DNA from: Ruminococcus sp.
Lineage (GTDB): Bacteria > Bacillota > Clostridia > Oscillospirales > Ruminococcaceae
Length of the DNA stretch: 39,179 nt
Assembly: GCA_031262225.1 (NCBI GenBank)
Contig: JAISIC010000072.1
Span: forward strand, 1-39,179
Direction of reading: 5' to 3'
The notes beneath the pieces are model-generated. The model did not search any database. It saw only the letters and a program-made list of their open reading frames with translations, and had not been told where the DNA came from. Both the position numbers and the translations under genes were made by a program. Positions within the stretch are counted from its first letter, which is position 1, and each line of letters starts with the position of its first letter. Of the stretch, positions 1-9,562 are shown one piece after another.

Positions 1-33
1 CATGGCACATTTTTTAAGCAAATAGGAGAAACC

Positions 34-1851
34 TTGAAAAGAAACGATTTACGAAATGTAGCAATCATTGCACACGTTGACCACGGAAAGACCACCCTTG
101 TTGACGAAATGTTAAAGCAATCCGGCGGTTTCCGCGAGAATCAAGATGTCGCAGAACGCGTTATGGACAGCAACGATATCGAACGCGAACGCGGAATAAC
201 CATCCTTGCAAAAAACACGTCGGTAATCTATAACGATGTGAAGATTAATATCATCGACACGCCGGGGCACGCCGATTTTTCGGGCGAGGTTGAACGTGTT
301 TTGAAGATGGTGAACGGCGTTATTGTCCTTGTTGACGCGGCGGAAGGATGTATGCCGCAGACAAGGTTTGTGCTGTCGAAAGCTATCGAGATGGGTCACC
401 CGATTATCATTGTTGTTAATAAAATCGACCGCTCCGACGCGAGGCTTGATGAAATCGGCGACGAGATTTTAGAACTGCTCCTTGACCTTGATGCAACCGA
501 AGAACAGATCGAAAGCCCTATGCTTTTCTGCTCGGGCAGAAACGGCACCGCATCATATAGCCAATACGAGGACGGCAACGATATTATCCCGCTTTTTGAC
601 ACGATTTTAGAGCATATCCCCGCACCCGAGGGAGAAGAGGACGAACCGCTCCAGATGCTCATATCCTCTATCGACTATAACGACTATGTTGGACGGATCG
701 GTGTCGGTCGAATCGAACGCGGCAGACTCTCAGTCGGGCAACAGGTGTCAGTTGTTGATTTTCACGGTGCACACCCCAACTACAACAGCAAGGTTGTGAC
801 GATATATCAGATAGACGGGCTTGTCCGCACGCCGGTTGAAAATGCTTTGGTCGGTGACATTGTTTGGGTTTCGGGCATTGAAAATATCACCATCGGTGAC
901 ACTCTGACCCAGACTTCAACCCCCGAACCTCTCGAATTTGTGAAGATATCCGAGCCGACAGTCGAGATGACCTTCTCGGTCAACGACAGCCCCTTTGCAG
1001 GACGCGAGGGCAAGTTTGTCACCAGCCGTCATCTTCGCGACAGGCTTTATAAAGAAACCTTAAAAGACGTTTCGCTCCGAGTTTCCGACACCGACACCAC
1101 CGACAGCTTCAATGTCGCAGGACGCGGTGAAATGCACCTTTCCGTCTTGATTGAAACGATGCGGCGTGAGGGTTTTGAGCTTGCCGTTTCCACCCCGCGT
1201 GTTTTATATCGGGATATTGACGGGGTGAAGTGCGAACCTGTTGAAAGGCTTTTGATTGATGTACCCAAAGGCTCTGAAGGCGTTGTAATGGAGAAATTAG
1301 GACCCCGGAAAGCAGAACTTATTTCTATGTCGCCTTCCGGGAATCGGATGGAGCTTGAATTTTTAATTCCGTCCAGAGGGCTTTTCGGCTATAAATCCGA
1401 GTTTTTGACCGACACCAAAGGCGAGGGGATACTAAACACGGTTTTCGACTCATATCAGCCCTTTAAGGGAGATATCCCGAAGCGAAACAGCGGTTCTTTA
1501 ATCGCGTTTGAAACAGGCGAATCTATAACCTACGGGCTCTTTAACGCCCAAGAACGCGGATCGCTCTTCATCGGTGCGGGAACGCCCGTTTATGAGGGTA
1601 TGATTGTCGGCGAATCGCCTAAGGCAGAAGACCTTGTTGTAAACGTCTGCAAGAAAAAACACCTCACAAACACACGTGCTTCCGGCTCTGACGATGCTTT
1701 GCGGCTCGTTCCTCCCAGACGTTTATCGCTTGAGGATAGCCTTGAATTTATCTCCGATGACGAACTGATGGAAGTTACCCCGAAGAGTATCAGACTTCGT
1801 AAACGTATTTTAGATAACCAGTTGAGGGCGAAAACGAGGGCTAAAGGATAA
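34..1851 (+). CDS. typA: Translational GTPase TypA/BipA
   Basis: Ribosome-associated GTPase of the EF-G/LepA superfamily, known for roles in 50S assembly and stress adaptation. The 605 residues match the usual full length. The P-loop AHVDHGKTT is at residues 14-22, followed by RGITI (switch I), DTPGHADF (G3) and NKID (G4). EF-G-like domain V and the family-specific C-terminal domain fill the rest, with a basic tail typical of BipA. The start is TTG at 34 behind an AGGAG-type ribosome site (24-28); no upstream ATG fits the conserved N terminus. The gene lies 22 bp before the acetyltransferase and is probably co-transcribed with it and recG. Its promoter is outside the window. Confidence 0.97.
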   Translation: MKRNDLRNVAIIAHVDHGKTTLVDEMLKQSGGFRENQDVAERVMDSNDIERERGITILAKNTSVIYNDVKINIIDTPGHADFSGEVERVLKMVNGVIVLVDAAEGCMPQTRFVLSKAIEMGHPIIIVVNKIDRSDARLDEIGDEILELLLDLDATEEQIESPMLFCSGRNGTASYSQYEDGNDIIPLFDTILEHIPAPEGEEDEPLQMLISSIDYNDYVGRIGVGRIERGRLSVGQQVSVVDFHGAHPNYNSKVVTIYQIDGLVRTPVENALVGDIVWVSGIENITIGDTLTQTSTPEPLEFVKISEPTVEMTFSVNDSPFAGREGKFVTSRHLRDRLYKETLKDVSLRVSDTDTTDSFNVAGRGEMHLSVLIETMRREGFELAVSTPRVLYRDIDGVKCEPVERLLIDVPKGSEGVVMEKLGPRKAELISMSPSGNRMELEFLIPSRGLFGYKSEFLTDTKGEGILNTVFDSYQPFKGDIPKRNSGSLIAFETGESITYGLFNAQERGSLFIGAGTPVYEGMIVGESPKAEDLVVNVCKKKHLTNTRASGSDDALRLVPPRRLSLEDSLEFISDDELMEVTPKSIRLRKRILDNQLRAKTRAKG

Positions 1852-1873
1852 GCTTTAAGATTGGAGGAGTGAA

Positions 1874-2635
1874 GTGAATCAAGATATGATGTTCACCGTG
1901 AAAACACAGTTGTCATATGACTACGGCTGTGAAATTTCGGATTTTGACAACGACAAAAATATCGCACTTTTCTCCTCCCTTCACCCGGGGAGGCTCCGCT
2001 TGGGTAAGGAACACCCCGACGCTTTCAAGGCAGTTACATTCGGGCACGGAACCGTTATTAATGCGGCAGGAAAACTGAAAATATTCGCCGATAATATTGT
2101 CGGTGAATACCCCGAAGACGGTTATAGAATTTTCTCCGTACCCTGCATAAATAAAATAGAAAATACACTTTCAAGAGAAGGCTTCGCCCTTGCCCAGAGC
2201 TTGCACCTCTGCCCGAAAAAATCGGCAAGACACCTACTGCTTGATTTTTCAAGTGCGGGAATTGAAGTTCGGATATATGAGCAGAACGAGATTAGGGCTC
2301 TTCTTTATCCCTTACAGGGCTTTGAAAATGCACTTTCGCATAAATTCGGCGAGCGAACCGACATGATTGCTGTCTGTGCGGTTTATGAAAACCGCATTAT
2401 CGCCGTTGCGGGGGCTTCAAACGATTCTGACCTTATGTGGCAGGTGGGAATCGACGTTCTTCCCTCATATCGCCGCAAAGGCTTAGGCTCAACGCTTGTA
2501 ACCATCCTCACCGATGAAATCAGGACGATGAATATCGTACCCTATTACAGCCTTATCCCCGGCAATGTGGCATCCCTGAAAACCGCCCTTGCCTGTGGTT
2601 ACACCCCCGTTTATCATGAGATGTATGTGATGTGA
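1874..2635 (+). CDS. GNAT-family N-acetyltransferase
   Basis: Predicted acetyl-CoA-dependent N-acetyltransferase; the substrate is unknown. The C-terminal third (about residues 160-253) is a GNAT fold. The acetyl-CoA pyrophosphate loop is visible as YRRKGLGSTL around residues 199-208, preceded by a beta-4-like segment with VGIDV. The N-terminal 150 residues are less conserved and may be a degenerate second GNAT-like half. Translation starts at GTG 1874 behind GGAGG (1863-1867). The gene overlaps the recG start by 4 bp (GTGA), so the two are probably translationally coupled. Family assignment is firm; the role is not. Confidence 0.85.
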   Translation: MNQDMMFTVKTQLSYDYGCEISDFDNDKNIALFSSLHPGRLRLGKEHPDAFKAVTFGHGTVINAAGKLKIFADNIVGEYPEDGYRIFSVPCINKIENTLSREGFALAQSLHLCPKKSARHLLLDFSSAGIEVRIYEQNEIRALLYPLQGFENALSHKFGERTDMIAVCAVYENRIIAVAGASNDSDLMWQVGIDVLPSYRRKGLGSTLVTILTDEIRTMNIVPYYSLIPGNVASLKTALACGYTPVYHEMYVM

Positions 2636-4581
2636 TTATGACAGACGACCGACTTGTAACGCTCCCCGGAATCGGTGCAAAGCGAGCCGACGCATATGCC
2701 GCTGCCGGTATTTTAACGGTGAGCGAACTTATAAACTACTATCCGCGAGATTACATTAACCTTAATCTCCGTTTTAGTATTCTATCATGTCCTGTTGATG
2801 AAAATATCTGCATAAAGGCGATGCTGACCAAAAAAACGCCTGCCGTGCGGCTTAAATCAAAGCTCAATATCACAAAAGCTTTGGTTGAAGATGAAACAGG
2901 CAAAGCCGACATTTCTGTCTTTAATATGCCGCGTTTTTTTGACCGTTTTGAAATCGGGAAAGAGTATTTATTTTGGGGCAGAGCGAAACTTTTCGGAAAC
3001 CGTTTGACCCTTTCAAATCCGCGTGTTTTTCCTGCCGACATGGTCGGTTTATTTCCTGTCTATTCGAGTATCACAGGGCTTACCGGTGATCGTATTGCAG
3101 ACAATATTAAAACTGCGTTAAGTTTGGTAGATATCACCGATTTTCTTTCCGAAGAACAGCTTCAAAAATATAAACTTATCGGGCTTTCCGAAGCTTTAAG
3201 TAATATCCATTTTCCCAAAAACGCCGATGAAATCCCTCCTGCAAAAAAGAGGCTTGCCTTTAATGAGCTGTATACCTATCGTGAAGAGCTTGCAAAAAGA
3301 CGTTCAGAAAACTTGTCGCTTGCAAGCGTGAAGATGGAAAAACGCGGGCGTGAGATGGAAAGCTTTTATAACGCTCTGCCGTTTGAGATGACAGGCTCTC
3401 AAAAAACTTCAATATCGGAAATCATGGCGGATATGTGTAAAGGTTCGCCGATGAACCGTATGCTTTGCGGTGATGTGGGTTCGGGGAAGACGGCAGTTGC
3501 CGCCGCCGCCGCAGTTTTCGCCTATGCTAACGGCTATCAGACTGCTTTTATGGCACCCACCGAAATATTAGCAAAACAGCATTTTACCACGCTTGAAAAG
3601 ATTCTTTCACCGCTGGGCATAAAGGTTGCGATGTTAATCGGAGCTATGTCGGCTCGTGAACACAAAGATATTCAGGGAAAGATTGCATCAGGCGAAATTC
3701 ATGTCGCAGTCGGTACCCACGCACTTATCGCCGACAAGGCGGAGTTTGCGAACCTCGCCCTTGTTATCACCGATGAACAGCATCGTTTCGGCGTTCGCCA
3801 ACGTGAGAAACTTGCTTCAAAGGGGGATAACCCCCACCGCCTCATTATGTCTGCAACGCCCATCCCGAGGACGATGGCGATGATGCTATACGGGGACGTT
3901 GATATATCATATCTCACCGATATGCCGCTTGGGCGAAAGCCGGTTGAAACTTTTGCCGTGACCGATAAACTCCGTGACAGGGCTTTTGAATTTATAAAAA
4001 AAGAACTTTACGCCGGCAGACAGGCGTATATTGTCTGTGCCAGAATTGATGACAACGAAGAGGAATATAAAGCTGTGAAGAGCTATGCCGAAAACCTTCG
4101 CGGCGGTGCTTTTGCGGGCTTTACTATAGGCGTTTTGCACGGACAGCTGTCATCTGAAGAATCGACCGTGATAATGAATGAATTTATTGCCGGTGAGACA
4201 CAAATTTTAGTCTCAACCACCGTTATTGAAGTCGGGGTTGACGTGCCGAATGCGACGGTTATTCTCATTGAAGATGCCGAGCTTTTCGGACTTTCCCAAC
4301 TCCATCAGCTTCGCGGACGTGTCGGGAGAACCGACCTTCAAAGCTACTGCATACTCATGACATCAAATCCCACAGATGAGATTAAAGAACGGCTCAAGCT
4401 TTTATCATCAACACATGACGGCATGGCGGTTGCCGCATATGACCTGAAACAGAGAGGTGCGGGTGACTTTTTGGGAACCAGACAGAGCGGCTTCAATCAG
4501 TTTCGATTCGCCGAATTTATGTCCCAAGAACTGATACAAAACGCAGATGAAGCGGTTATGGATAAACTTTCTTTGAAGTGA
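2632..4581 (+). CDS. recG: ATP-dependent DNA helicase RecG
   Basis: Branch-migrating superfamily 2 helicase that remodels stalled forks and Holliday junctions. It has an N-terminal wedge/OB-fold region (about residues 55-140), a Walker A motif GDVGSGKT at 280-287, a DEQH box at 381-384, motif III SATPIPRT, and motif VI QLRGRVGR near the C terminus. The TRG-type element follows around FLGTRQSG. The 649 residues are slightly shorter than typical (about 680). The start could be GTG 2632, overlapping the upstream stop, or ATG 2638; neither has a strong ribosome site, which fits coupling to the upstream gene. Confidence 0.97.
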   Translation: MIMTDDRLVTLPGIGAKRADAYAAAGILTVSELINYYPRDYINLNLRFSILSCPVDENICIKAMLTKKTPAVRLKSKLNITKALVEDETGKADISVFNMPRFFDRFEIGKEYLFWGRAKLFGNRLTLSNPRVFPADMVGLFPVYSSITGLTGDRIADNIKTALSLVDITDFLSEEQLQKYKLIGLSEALSNIHFPKNADEIPPAKKRLAFNELYTYREELAKRRSENLSLASVKMEKRGREMESFYNALPFEMTGSQKTSISEIMADMCKGSPMNRMLCGDVGSGKTAVAAAAAVFAYANGYQTAFMAPTEILAKQHFTTLEKILSPLGIKVAMLIGAMSAREHKDIQGKIASGEIHVAVGTHALIADKAEFANLALVITDEQHRFGVRQREKLASKGDNPHRLIMSATPIPRTMAMMLYGDVDISYLTDMPLGRKPVETFAVTDKLRDRAFEFIKKELYAGRQAYIVCARIDDNEEEYKAVKSYAENLRGGAFAGFTIGVLHGQLSSEESTVIMNEFIAGETQILVSTTVIEVGVDVPNATVILIEDAELFGLSQLHQLRGRVGRTDLQSYCILMTSNPTDEIKERLKLLSSTHDGMAVAAYDLKQRGAGDFLGTRQSGFNQFRFAEFMSQELIQNADEAVMDKLSLK

Positions 4582-4588
4582 CACGAAT

Positions 4589-4617
4589 TTTACACAAAAG
4601 GATGTTAAGATTATAAA
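4589..4617 (+). promoter_or_regulatory. Possible sigma-A promoter of the two-component pair
   Basis: TTTACA (4589-4594), a 17-bp spacer and TATAAA (4612-4617) lie between recG and the response regulator. The expected transcript start would fall almost on the ribosome site GGGAGGG (4623-4629), giving a very short leader. The match is reasonable but not decisive. Confidence 0.35.
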
Positions 4618-4636
4618 AAAGCGGGAGGGATTTTTT

Positions 4637-5323
4637 ATGGCAAAGATTTTAATTGTTGACGACGAAGCTAAGATAAGGGACGTCATTAAGGAGTACGCGG
4701 AGTTTGAAGGGTATGAGACCGACGAAGCCTCCGACGGCATGGAAGCGGTTGAAAAATGCCGCAAGAGCGACTTTGATATAATTGTCATGGACGTCATGAT
4801 GCCAAAACTTGACGGCTTTTCCGCCGCAAAAGAAATCAGGAAGATAAAAAACATCCCCGTTATTATGCTTTCTGCACGTTCCGAAGAATATGACAAGCTT
4901 TTCGGCTTTGAAATCGGTGCAGATGATTATGTTTCAAAACCCTTTTCGCCCAAAGAACTTTTGGCACGTATTAAGGCTGTGCTTAACAGGACTGCTCCGA
5001 AAGAAGAACAGCCGGATATCATGAAGTTTGACGGGCTTTCGGTAAACGTTCCCGGGCGTGAAGTTTTGGTTGACGGCATACCCGCTGCCCTCACCCCGAA
5101 AGAATATGACCTGCTTTTTTACTTAGTGAAAAACAGAGGTCTTGCACTTTCACGCGACAAGCTTTTAGAAGAGGTTTGGGGATACGACTTTTTCGGTGAC
5201 GACAGAACTGTTGACACACACATAAAGATGCTCCGCACATCAATCGGGCGTTATCGTGCATTCATCGTGACCCTTCGCGGAATGGGATATAAATTTGATC
5301 CGACGGCGGCAATACCGGAGTAG
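4637..5323 (+). CDS. OmpR/PhoB-family response regulator
   Basis: DNA-binding response regulator of a two-component system. The receiver domain (1-118) has the acidic pair D8-D9, the phosphoacceptor D52 in VMDVMMPKLDG, S79 and K101 (KPFSP). The C-terminal winged helix (about 128-226) carries the family signatures LTPKEYDLLFYL and RTVDTHIKMLR. ATG 4637 follows GGGAGGG at ideal distance. The histidine kinase starts 3 bp after its stop, so the two are presumably a cognate pair. Target genes are not evident; the adjacent kinase/permease arrangement gives no firm clue. Confidence 0.95.
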   Translation: MAKILIVDDEAKIRDVIKEYAEFEGYETDEASDGMEAVEKCRKSDFDIIVMDVMMPKLDGFSAAKEIRKIKNIPVIMLSARSEEYDKLFGFEIGADDYVSKPFSPKELLARIKAVLNRTAPKEEQPDIMKFDGLSVNVPGREVLVDGIPAALTPKEYDLLFYLVKNRGLALSRDKLLEEVWGYDFFGDDRTVDTHIKMLRTSIGRYRAFIVTLRGMGYKFDPTAAIPE

Positions 5324-5326
5324 ATT

Positions 5327-6769
5327 TTGGAGAAAGCGGCAACAATCAAAAGACACCGCAGTCCTAACCTGCGGCGAACGATATGGATATACTTCGCAAT
5401 CTTCATTGCGAGTGTTTTAATCATGATGTGGATTTTATTTGTTGCGTCGCTTGGCACAAACTATAAGGCTATGAAAGCCATGCAGTTTAATAATGCCGCA
5501 GAGCAGATAAAAAACGGCTTATCGGATGGCGCCATCACAGTCCAGACCCTTGAAAATCTTGCCTATAATTCAGAAATGTGTGTGCTTATTCAAAACCGTT
5601 TCGGCGACACAATATATTCCTTCGACATGATGGCGGGGAAGTGCCTCATCCATAACACCAACACCTTCGCCCTGCTTGCCTACAGGCAAAATGCAATTGA
5701 ATCGCCCGATGGAATATACTACACAGAAATCCCGAATCGCCGCTTCAATATCACTACTATGCTTTATGTGACGATAATCGGCGACCGCACCAACCCTGAC
5801 GGATTTTTATTCTTAAACACTTCCCTTGAACCACTTGAATCCTCCGAGCGGATTATCGTAACCCAAGTCATGCTCATAGGCATACTGCTCTTAATTTTAG
5901 GTATCGGCATATCTTATATTTTAGCAAGGCTTATCGAAGCACCGATCACACGAATTATAAAATCCGCCGAGATTTTGGGAAGCGGAGATTTTAATGTACA
6001 GTTTGACGGGCACGGCTATGCCGAAACGGAAATTTTGGCAGAAACCCTTGAATACAGTGCAAAAGAGATAGCCAAGGTTGACACCCTCAAACGCGACCTT
6101 ATCGCCAACGTCTCGCACGACCTTCGCACACCGCTCACCATGATTAAAGCCTATGCGGAGATGGTTCGCGACCTTTCGGGCGACAACCCCAAAAAACGCG
6201 CCGAACATATTAATGTTATAATTGACGAGAGCGACAGGCTTTCCGACCTTGTCAACGATATTTTAGACCTTTCAAAACTTGAAAGCGGTTCGCAAAAACT
6301 CAAACTGACCGAATTTGATATCGTTGAACATATTCGCACTCTGATGGGGCGATATAAACTTTTATCCGAAAAAAACGGCTACAAATTTATAGTTTCAATG
6401 CCCGAAAAGTTTATGATAACGGCGGATATAATAAAGCTTGATCAGGTACTCTATAACCTCATAAACAACGCTGTGAACTACACAGGCGAGAGCAAGGAAG
6501 TTTATATCTGCGTCATGCCTGAATCAGAAAATAAGGCTCGAGTTGAAATCACCGACACGGGACGCGGCATAAAGGAAGAGGACCTTGCCACCATCTTTGA
6601 GCGGTACTACCGCACAGAAAAGGCGAAACGCGAAGTCATAGGCACGGGGCTTGGGCTTTCCATAGTAAAAGAAATCATGAAACTTCACGGCTTCAAATAC
6701 GGTGTTATGTCGGAAGTCGGAGTCGGCAGCACTTTTTGGTTCGAGGTAGAACGAAAAACAGAATCCTAA
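5327..6769 (+). CDS. Sensor histidine kinase (VanS/PhoR-like)
   Basis: Membrane sensor kinase, cognate to the preceding regulator. TM1 is about residues 18-41, an extracellular sensor loop of about 135 residues follows, and TM2 is about 179-199. A HAMP region (about 200-250) leads to a HisKA domain with phosphoacceptor H264 in NVSHDLRTPL. The HATPase domain shows the N box (YNLINNAVNYTG), G1 (DTGRGI), F box (FERYYR) and G2 (GTGLGLSIVKE). Translation starts at TTG 5327 behind CGGAG. The stop codon overlaps the stop of the facing permease gene by 4 bp (CTAA serves as TAG on one strand and TAA on the other), so there is no room for a terminator. The sensed stimulus is unknown. Confidence 0.95.
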   Translation: MEKAATIKRHRSPNLRRTIWIYFAIFIASVLIMMWILFVASLGTNYKAMKAMQFNNAAEQIKNGLSDGAITVQTLENLAYNSEMCVLIQNRFGDTIYSFDMMAGKCLIHNTNTFALLAYRQNAIESPDGIYYTEIPNRRFNITTMLYVTIIGDRTNPDGFLFLNTSLEPLESSERIIVTQVMLIGILLLILGIGISYILARLIEAPITRIIKSAEILGSGDFNVQFDGHGYAETEILAETLEYSAKEIAKVDTLKRDLIANVSHDLRTPLTMIKAYAEMVRDLSGDNPKKRAEHINVIIDESDRLSDLVNDILDLSKLESGSQKLKLTEFDIVEHIRTLMGRYKLLSEKNGYKFIVSMPEKFMITADIIKLDQVLYNLINNAVNYTGESKEVYICVMPESENKARVEITDTGRGIKEEDLATIFERYYRTEKAKREVIGTGLGLSIVKEIMKLHGFKYGVMSEVGVGSTFWFEVERKTES

Positions 6770-7875
6770 ATATTCTCCCAAGCGTGATTGACTACAGCCT
6801 TTTTGTCCGAAACGTATTCAACAACAATTGCATATAAAACGGCGGTGACAGGAACGGCAAGAAGTGCCCCGATAACCCCGCCTATGCCTGCACCCAAAAG
6901 GATTGAAGCGAAAACTAAAATCGCGGGGAGCCCCAAGCTGTTGCCGACAACCTTGGGGTAGATAAAGTTATTTTCAATCTGTTGCAGGATAATAATAAAC
7001 ACCAAAAACCAAACTGCCTGCATCGGTCTCACAAGCAGTAATAAAAATGCCGACGGAATCGTCCCTATTAACGCTCCGGCAATCGGAATCAGTGCAGTCA
7101 GAAGAATAATTGTGCTGATGAGAAGCGGATAGTCAAAACCGAAGATTACCATACCGACATAGCATAGGCTCCCGAGGATAACCGCCTCGGCAAGCTGACC
7201 GTTGACGAACTTTGTGAAGGTCGAAAAGATCAAACGATAGTATTTTGAAACCGTCGCGAATTTTTGCGGCGGTATTGTTACCTTTAAAAAATCGCCGACA
7301 GACCGCTTCATATTCTCCTTTTCAATGAGGATATAGATTGAAACGATAATCCCGATGAAAAAATTAATCAGCCCGCCGATTATCCCTGTTGTGCGTGTTA
7401 AAGTTTTTCTGAGCCAGTCGGGAGTGACGGCGGTGAGGTTATCAAGCAGTCCGTCAAGTCTTGATAATATACCGATTTGATCGCGGAGCTTGAGCTTGTT
7501 ATAAAAGATCAAAAAATTCTCGTAATAATCGCCGAAGTTGTTAATAAGGTTGCTGATACTCTTAATCAGATTCGGGATAATCAGGCTGAAAATACCGATA
7601 AGGATAAGTATTAAAACGGCATAGATGATAACGACCGACGACACGGTTATTATCTTTTCGTTGCCGCCTTTATAAATCCGTCTTAATAGCGATTGCAGTT
7701 TGCAGAGCGGTGAATTGAGCACAAATGCTATAGCCATGCCAACGACAATCGGAGCTAAAACCTTTGCGATTTTATCAAGAACCGAAAGGATTACCGATGT
7801 TTTGAAAAACAATGCCGCAATAAAAATCACGGCGGCGGCGGCAAGGATTATATAAAGCACATTCTTTTTATTCAT
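6766..7875 (-). CDS. AI-2E family transporter (YtvI/PerM-like permease)
   Basis: Multi-pass membrane protein of the AI-2E/PerM family (PF01594). Members have been linked to autoinducer-2 export, Na+/H+ antiport or sporulation (YtvI), so the substrate cannot be inferred. It has two N-terminal helices (about 5-55), a helix near 75-97, a soluble middle (about 100-150), and a C-terminal cluster of hydrophobic helices containing the family-typical PLLIST, ALIPIAGALIGTIP and NNFIYPKVVGNSLGLP segments. The 369 residues are normal length. ATG 7875 follows GGGGGAT on the minus strand. It is a single gene, divergent from the ilvB operon. Confidence 0.92.
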   Translation of the reverse strand: MNKKNVLYIILAAAAVIFIAALFFKTSVILSVLDKIAKVLAPIVVGMAIAFVLNSPLCKLQSLLRRIYKGGNEKIITVSSVVIIYAVLILILIGIFSLIIPNLIKSISNLINNFGDYYENFLIFYNKLKLRDQIGILSRLDGLLDNLTAVTPDWLRKTLTRTTGIIGGLINFFIGIIVSIYILIEKENMKRSVGDFLKVTIPPQKFATVSKYYRLIFSTFTKFVNGQLAEAVILGSLCYVGMVIFGFDYPLLISTIILLTALIPIAGALIGTIPSAFLLLLVRPMQAVWFLVFIIILQQIENNFIYPKVVGNSLGLPAILVFASILLGAGIGGVIGALLAVPVTAVLYAIVVEYVSDKKAVVNHAWENI

Positions 7876-7892
7876 AGCTATCCCCCAACTAT

Positions 7893-7921
7893 AGTATACA
7901 CTAATAAAAGGAAATAAATAC
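7893..7921 (-). promoter_or_regulatory. Possible promoter of the AI-2E permease gene
   Basis: On the minus strand a good -10 TATACT (7898-7893) lies about 20 bp before the start codon. The -35 position at 17-bp spacing reads GTATTT, a weak match. It sits back to back with the stronger ilvB promoter. Confidence 0.35.
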
Positions 7922-7944
7922 CTTAGAAAATGCTAAAATCCGCA

Positions 7945-7973
7945 TTGACAACGCCCATCTTTTATGATATACT
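7945..7973 (+). promoter_or_regulatory. Sigma-A promoter of the ilvB-cdaA-polA operon
   Basis: A perfect TTGACA (7945-7950), a 17-bp spacer and TATACT (7968-7973) precede the large subunit gene. The predicted start near 7980 leaves a leader of only about 30 nt. There is therefore no room for a T-box or leader-peptide attenuator of the kind often found ahead of ilv operons. Confidence 0.75.
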
Positions 7974-8010
7974 AATTATAGGTATATATTTTTACTATGG
8001 AGATTTTTGA

Positions 8011-9561
8011 GTGATTGCTGCGGAGTGTTTGGTCAGGGCTTTGTGCGACGAGGGCGTTACAGATATATTCGGGTATCCCGGTGCGGCGATCGACCCTTTT
8101 TTAGAGTGCCTGTCAACCTCTGATATCGCCTTCACACTCATGAGGTCGGAAGGTGCGGCAGGGCTTGCCGCAAACGGCTATGCAAGAACTTCACATACAA
8201 TAGGCGTAACCGCCGTGACAAGCGGGGCAGGGGCTTTAAACCTTCTTCCGGCAATCGCCTGTGCTTATGCGGATTCCATACCGATCGTTGCGATAACAGG
8301 TCAGGTGAGAAGCTTTGATGTGGGTACCGATGCGTTTCAAGAGGCGGATATAACAGGCTCTGCGGAACCGTTTGTGAAATATTCTTATCTTATAAAAGAA
8401 GCTTCCGATATTCCGAGAATCGTCAAAGAAGCTTTCTATCTTGCCTCGGCGGGCAGACAGGGACCTGTTTTAATTGATATTCCCGTTGATATTTTACAGA
8501 CAGAGTGTGAATATAAACCGACTTCCGAAATAAAGCTTCGTTCATATAATCCCACTTCGGAAGGCAATGTTTTTCAGATTAAAAAAGCGGCAGAGATTAT
8601 CGCCGCCGCAAAGCGACCGCTTATCATCGCGGGCGGGGGGATACACTCATCGGGAGCGGTGAAAGCCCTTGCAGATTTTACAGATTTTCATAATATCCCC
8701 CTCGTGACCACCATGATGGGGCTCGGAATTAAGAATAGCCTCGGGCTTAATATCGGAATGATAGGCATACACGGAAACGCCCATGCAAACGCCGCAGTAA
8801 AGGAAGCGGACACGCTTATTCTCCTCGGTGCAAGGGCGGGGGAGCGTTCTATCCCCGATCCGACTGTAACAAACGGCAAAGAGGTTATCCATGTTGACAT
8901 AGACCCGGCTGAAATCGGGAAGAATATTATCCCGACAATCCCGATAGTCTCCGATTGCCGCAACTTTATTGAAAAACTTTTCAGTATTTTATCGGACAAG
9001 CTTTTCGATAAACCTTGGATAACAGCGGAAAAGAGAATACCGCAAACTCCGCTTGATATTTATTTTGACAGACTTTCAGAGTTAATGAAACCCGATACAA
9101 TCATCGCCGCCGATGTCGGGAACAACCAAATCGCGGCATCGAAAATAACCGCCGGCAGATTCTTAACGAGCGGCGGCATGGGTACGATGGGTTATGCTTT
9201 ACCGGCGGCAATCGGGGCTTCGGTTGCAGACAGATCACGAGATATAATCTGCATTGCCGGAGACGGCGGCTTTCAGATGAGCTTCGCCGAGCTTGCGACA
9301 ATACGCGAAAAAAATTTACCGATAAAGATTATTATCGTAAACAACAACGCTTTGGGTATGGTAAAAGATTCTGCGGCAGCCGCTTCACAAACGGCACTCA
9401 TGAATGGTTTTGCCGTTGATATGTCAAAGGGAAATCCCGATTTTGCACTGCTTGCAGGGTGTTACTCCTTAACCTCAGAAACGGTTACCGATTTTAATAC
9501 CGAAAGCATACAAAAACTTCTCAGTGCAGATGAAGCATATCTTATAAATTTGGTAATATAA
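8011..9561 (+). CDS. ilvB: ThDP-dependent acetolactate synthase-type large subunit
   Basis: Thiamine-diphosphate enzyme of the acetohydroxyacid synthase family, condensing pyruvate with pyruvate or 2-oxobutyrate in branched-chain amino acid synthesis. The N-terminal PYR domain has GYPGAAIDPF and the cofactor-activating glutamate E47 (MRSEGAAGLAANG). A central domain (about 185-320) and a PP domain follow, with the ThDP/Mg motif GDGGFQMSF from residue 417 and the Asn pair near 445. At 516 residues it is shorter than canonical IlvB (about 550-590); the shortening is at the C terminus. GTG 8011 follows TATGGAG. A regulatory subunit follows directly, which supports the acetolactate assignment over other ThDP decarboxylases, though substrate preference is not proven. 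Confidence 0.85.
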   Translation: MIAAECLVRALCDEGVTDIFGYPGAAIDPFLECLSTSDIAFTLMRSEGAAGLAANGYARTSHTIGVTAVTSGAGALNLLPAIACAYADSIPIVAITGQVRSFDVGTDAFQEADITGSAEPFVKYSYLIKEASDIPRIVKEAFYLASAGRQGPVLIDIPVDILQTECEYKPTSEIKLRSYNPTSEGNVFQIKKAAEIIAAAKRPLIIAGGGIHSSGAVKALADFTDFHNIPLVTTMMGLGIKNSLGLNIGMIGIHGNAHANAAVKEADTLILLGARAGERSIPDPTVTNGKEVIHVDIDPAEIGKNIIPTIPIVSDCRNFIEKLFSILSDKLFDKPWITAEKRIPQTPLDIYFDRLSELMKPDTIIAADVGNNQIAASKITAGRFLTSGGMGTMGYALPAAIGASVADRSRDIICIAGDGGFQMSFAELATIREKNLPIKIIIVNNNALGMVKDSAAAASQTALMNGFAVDMSKGNPDFALLAGCYSLTSETVTDFNTESIQKLLSADEAYLINLVI

Positions 9562-9562
9562 C

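Noticed and set aside
4408-4896. 162-codon minus-strand frame across the recG/response regulator junction
   Set aside because: Antisense to two well-supported genes, low-complexity Ser/Ile/Phe-rich, no promoter or ribosome site.
7921-8010. T-box or leader-peptide attenuator ahead of ilvB
   Set aside because: The predicted leader is only about 30 nt, with no specifier hairpin, no T-box sequence and no terminator.
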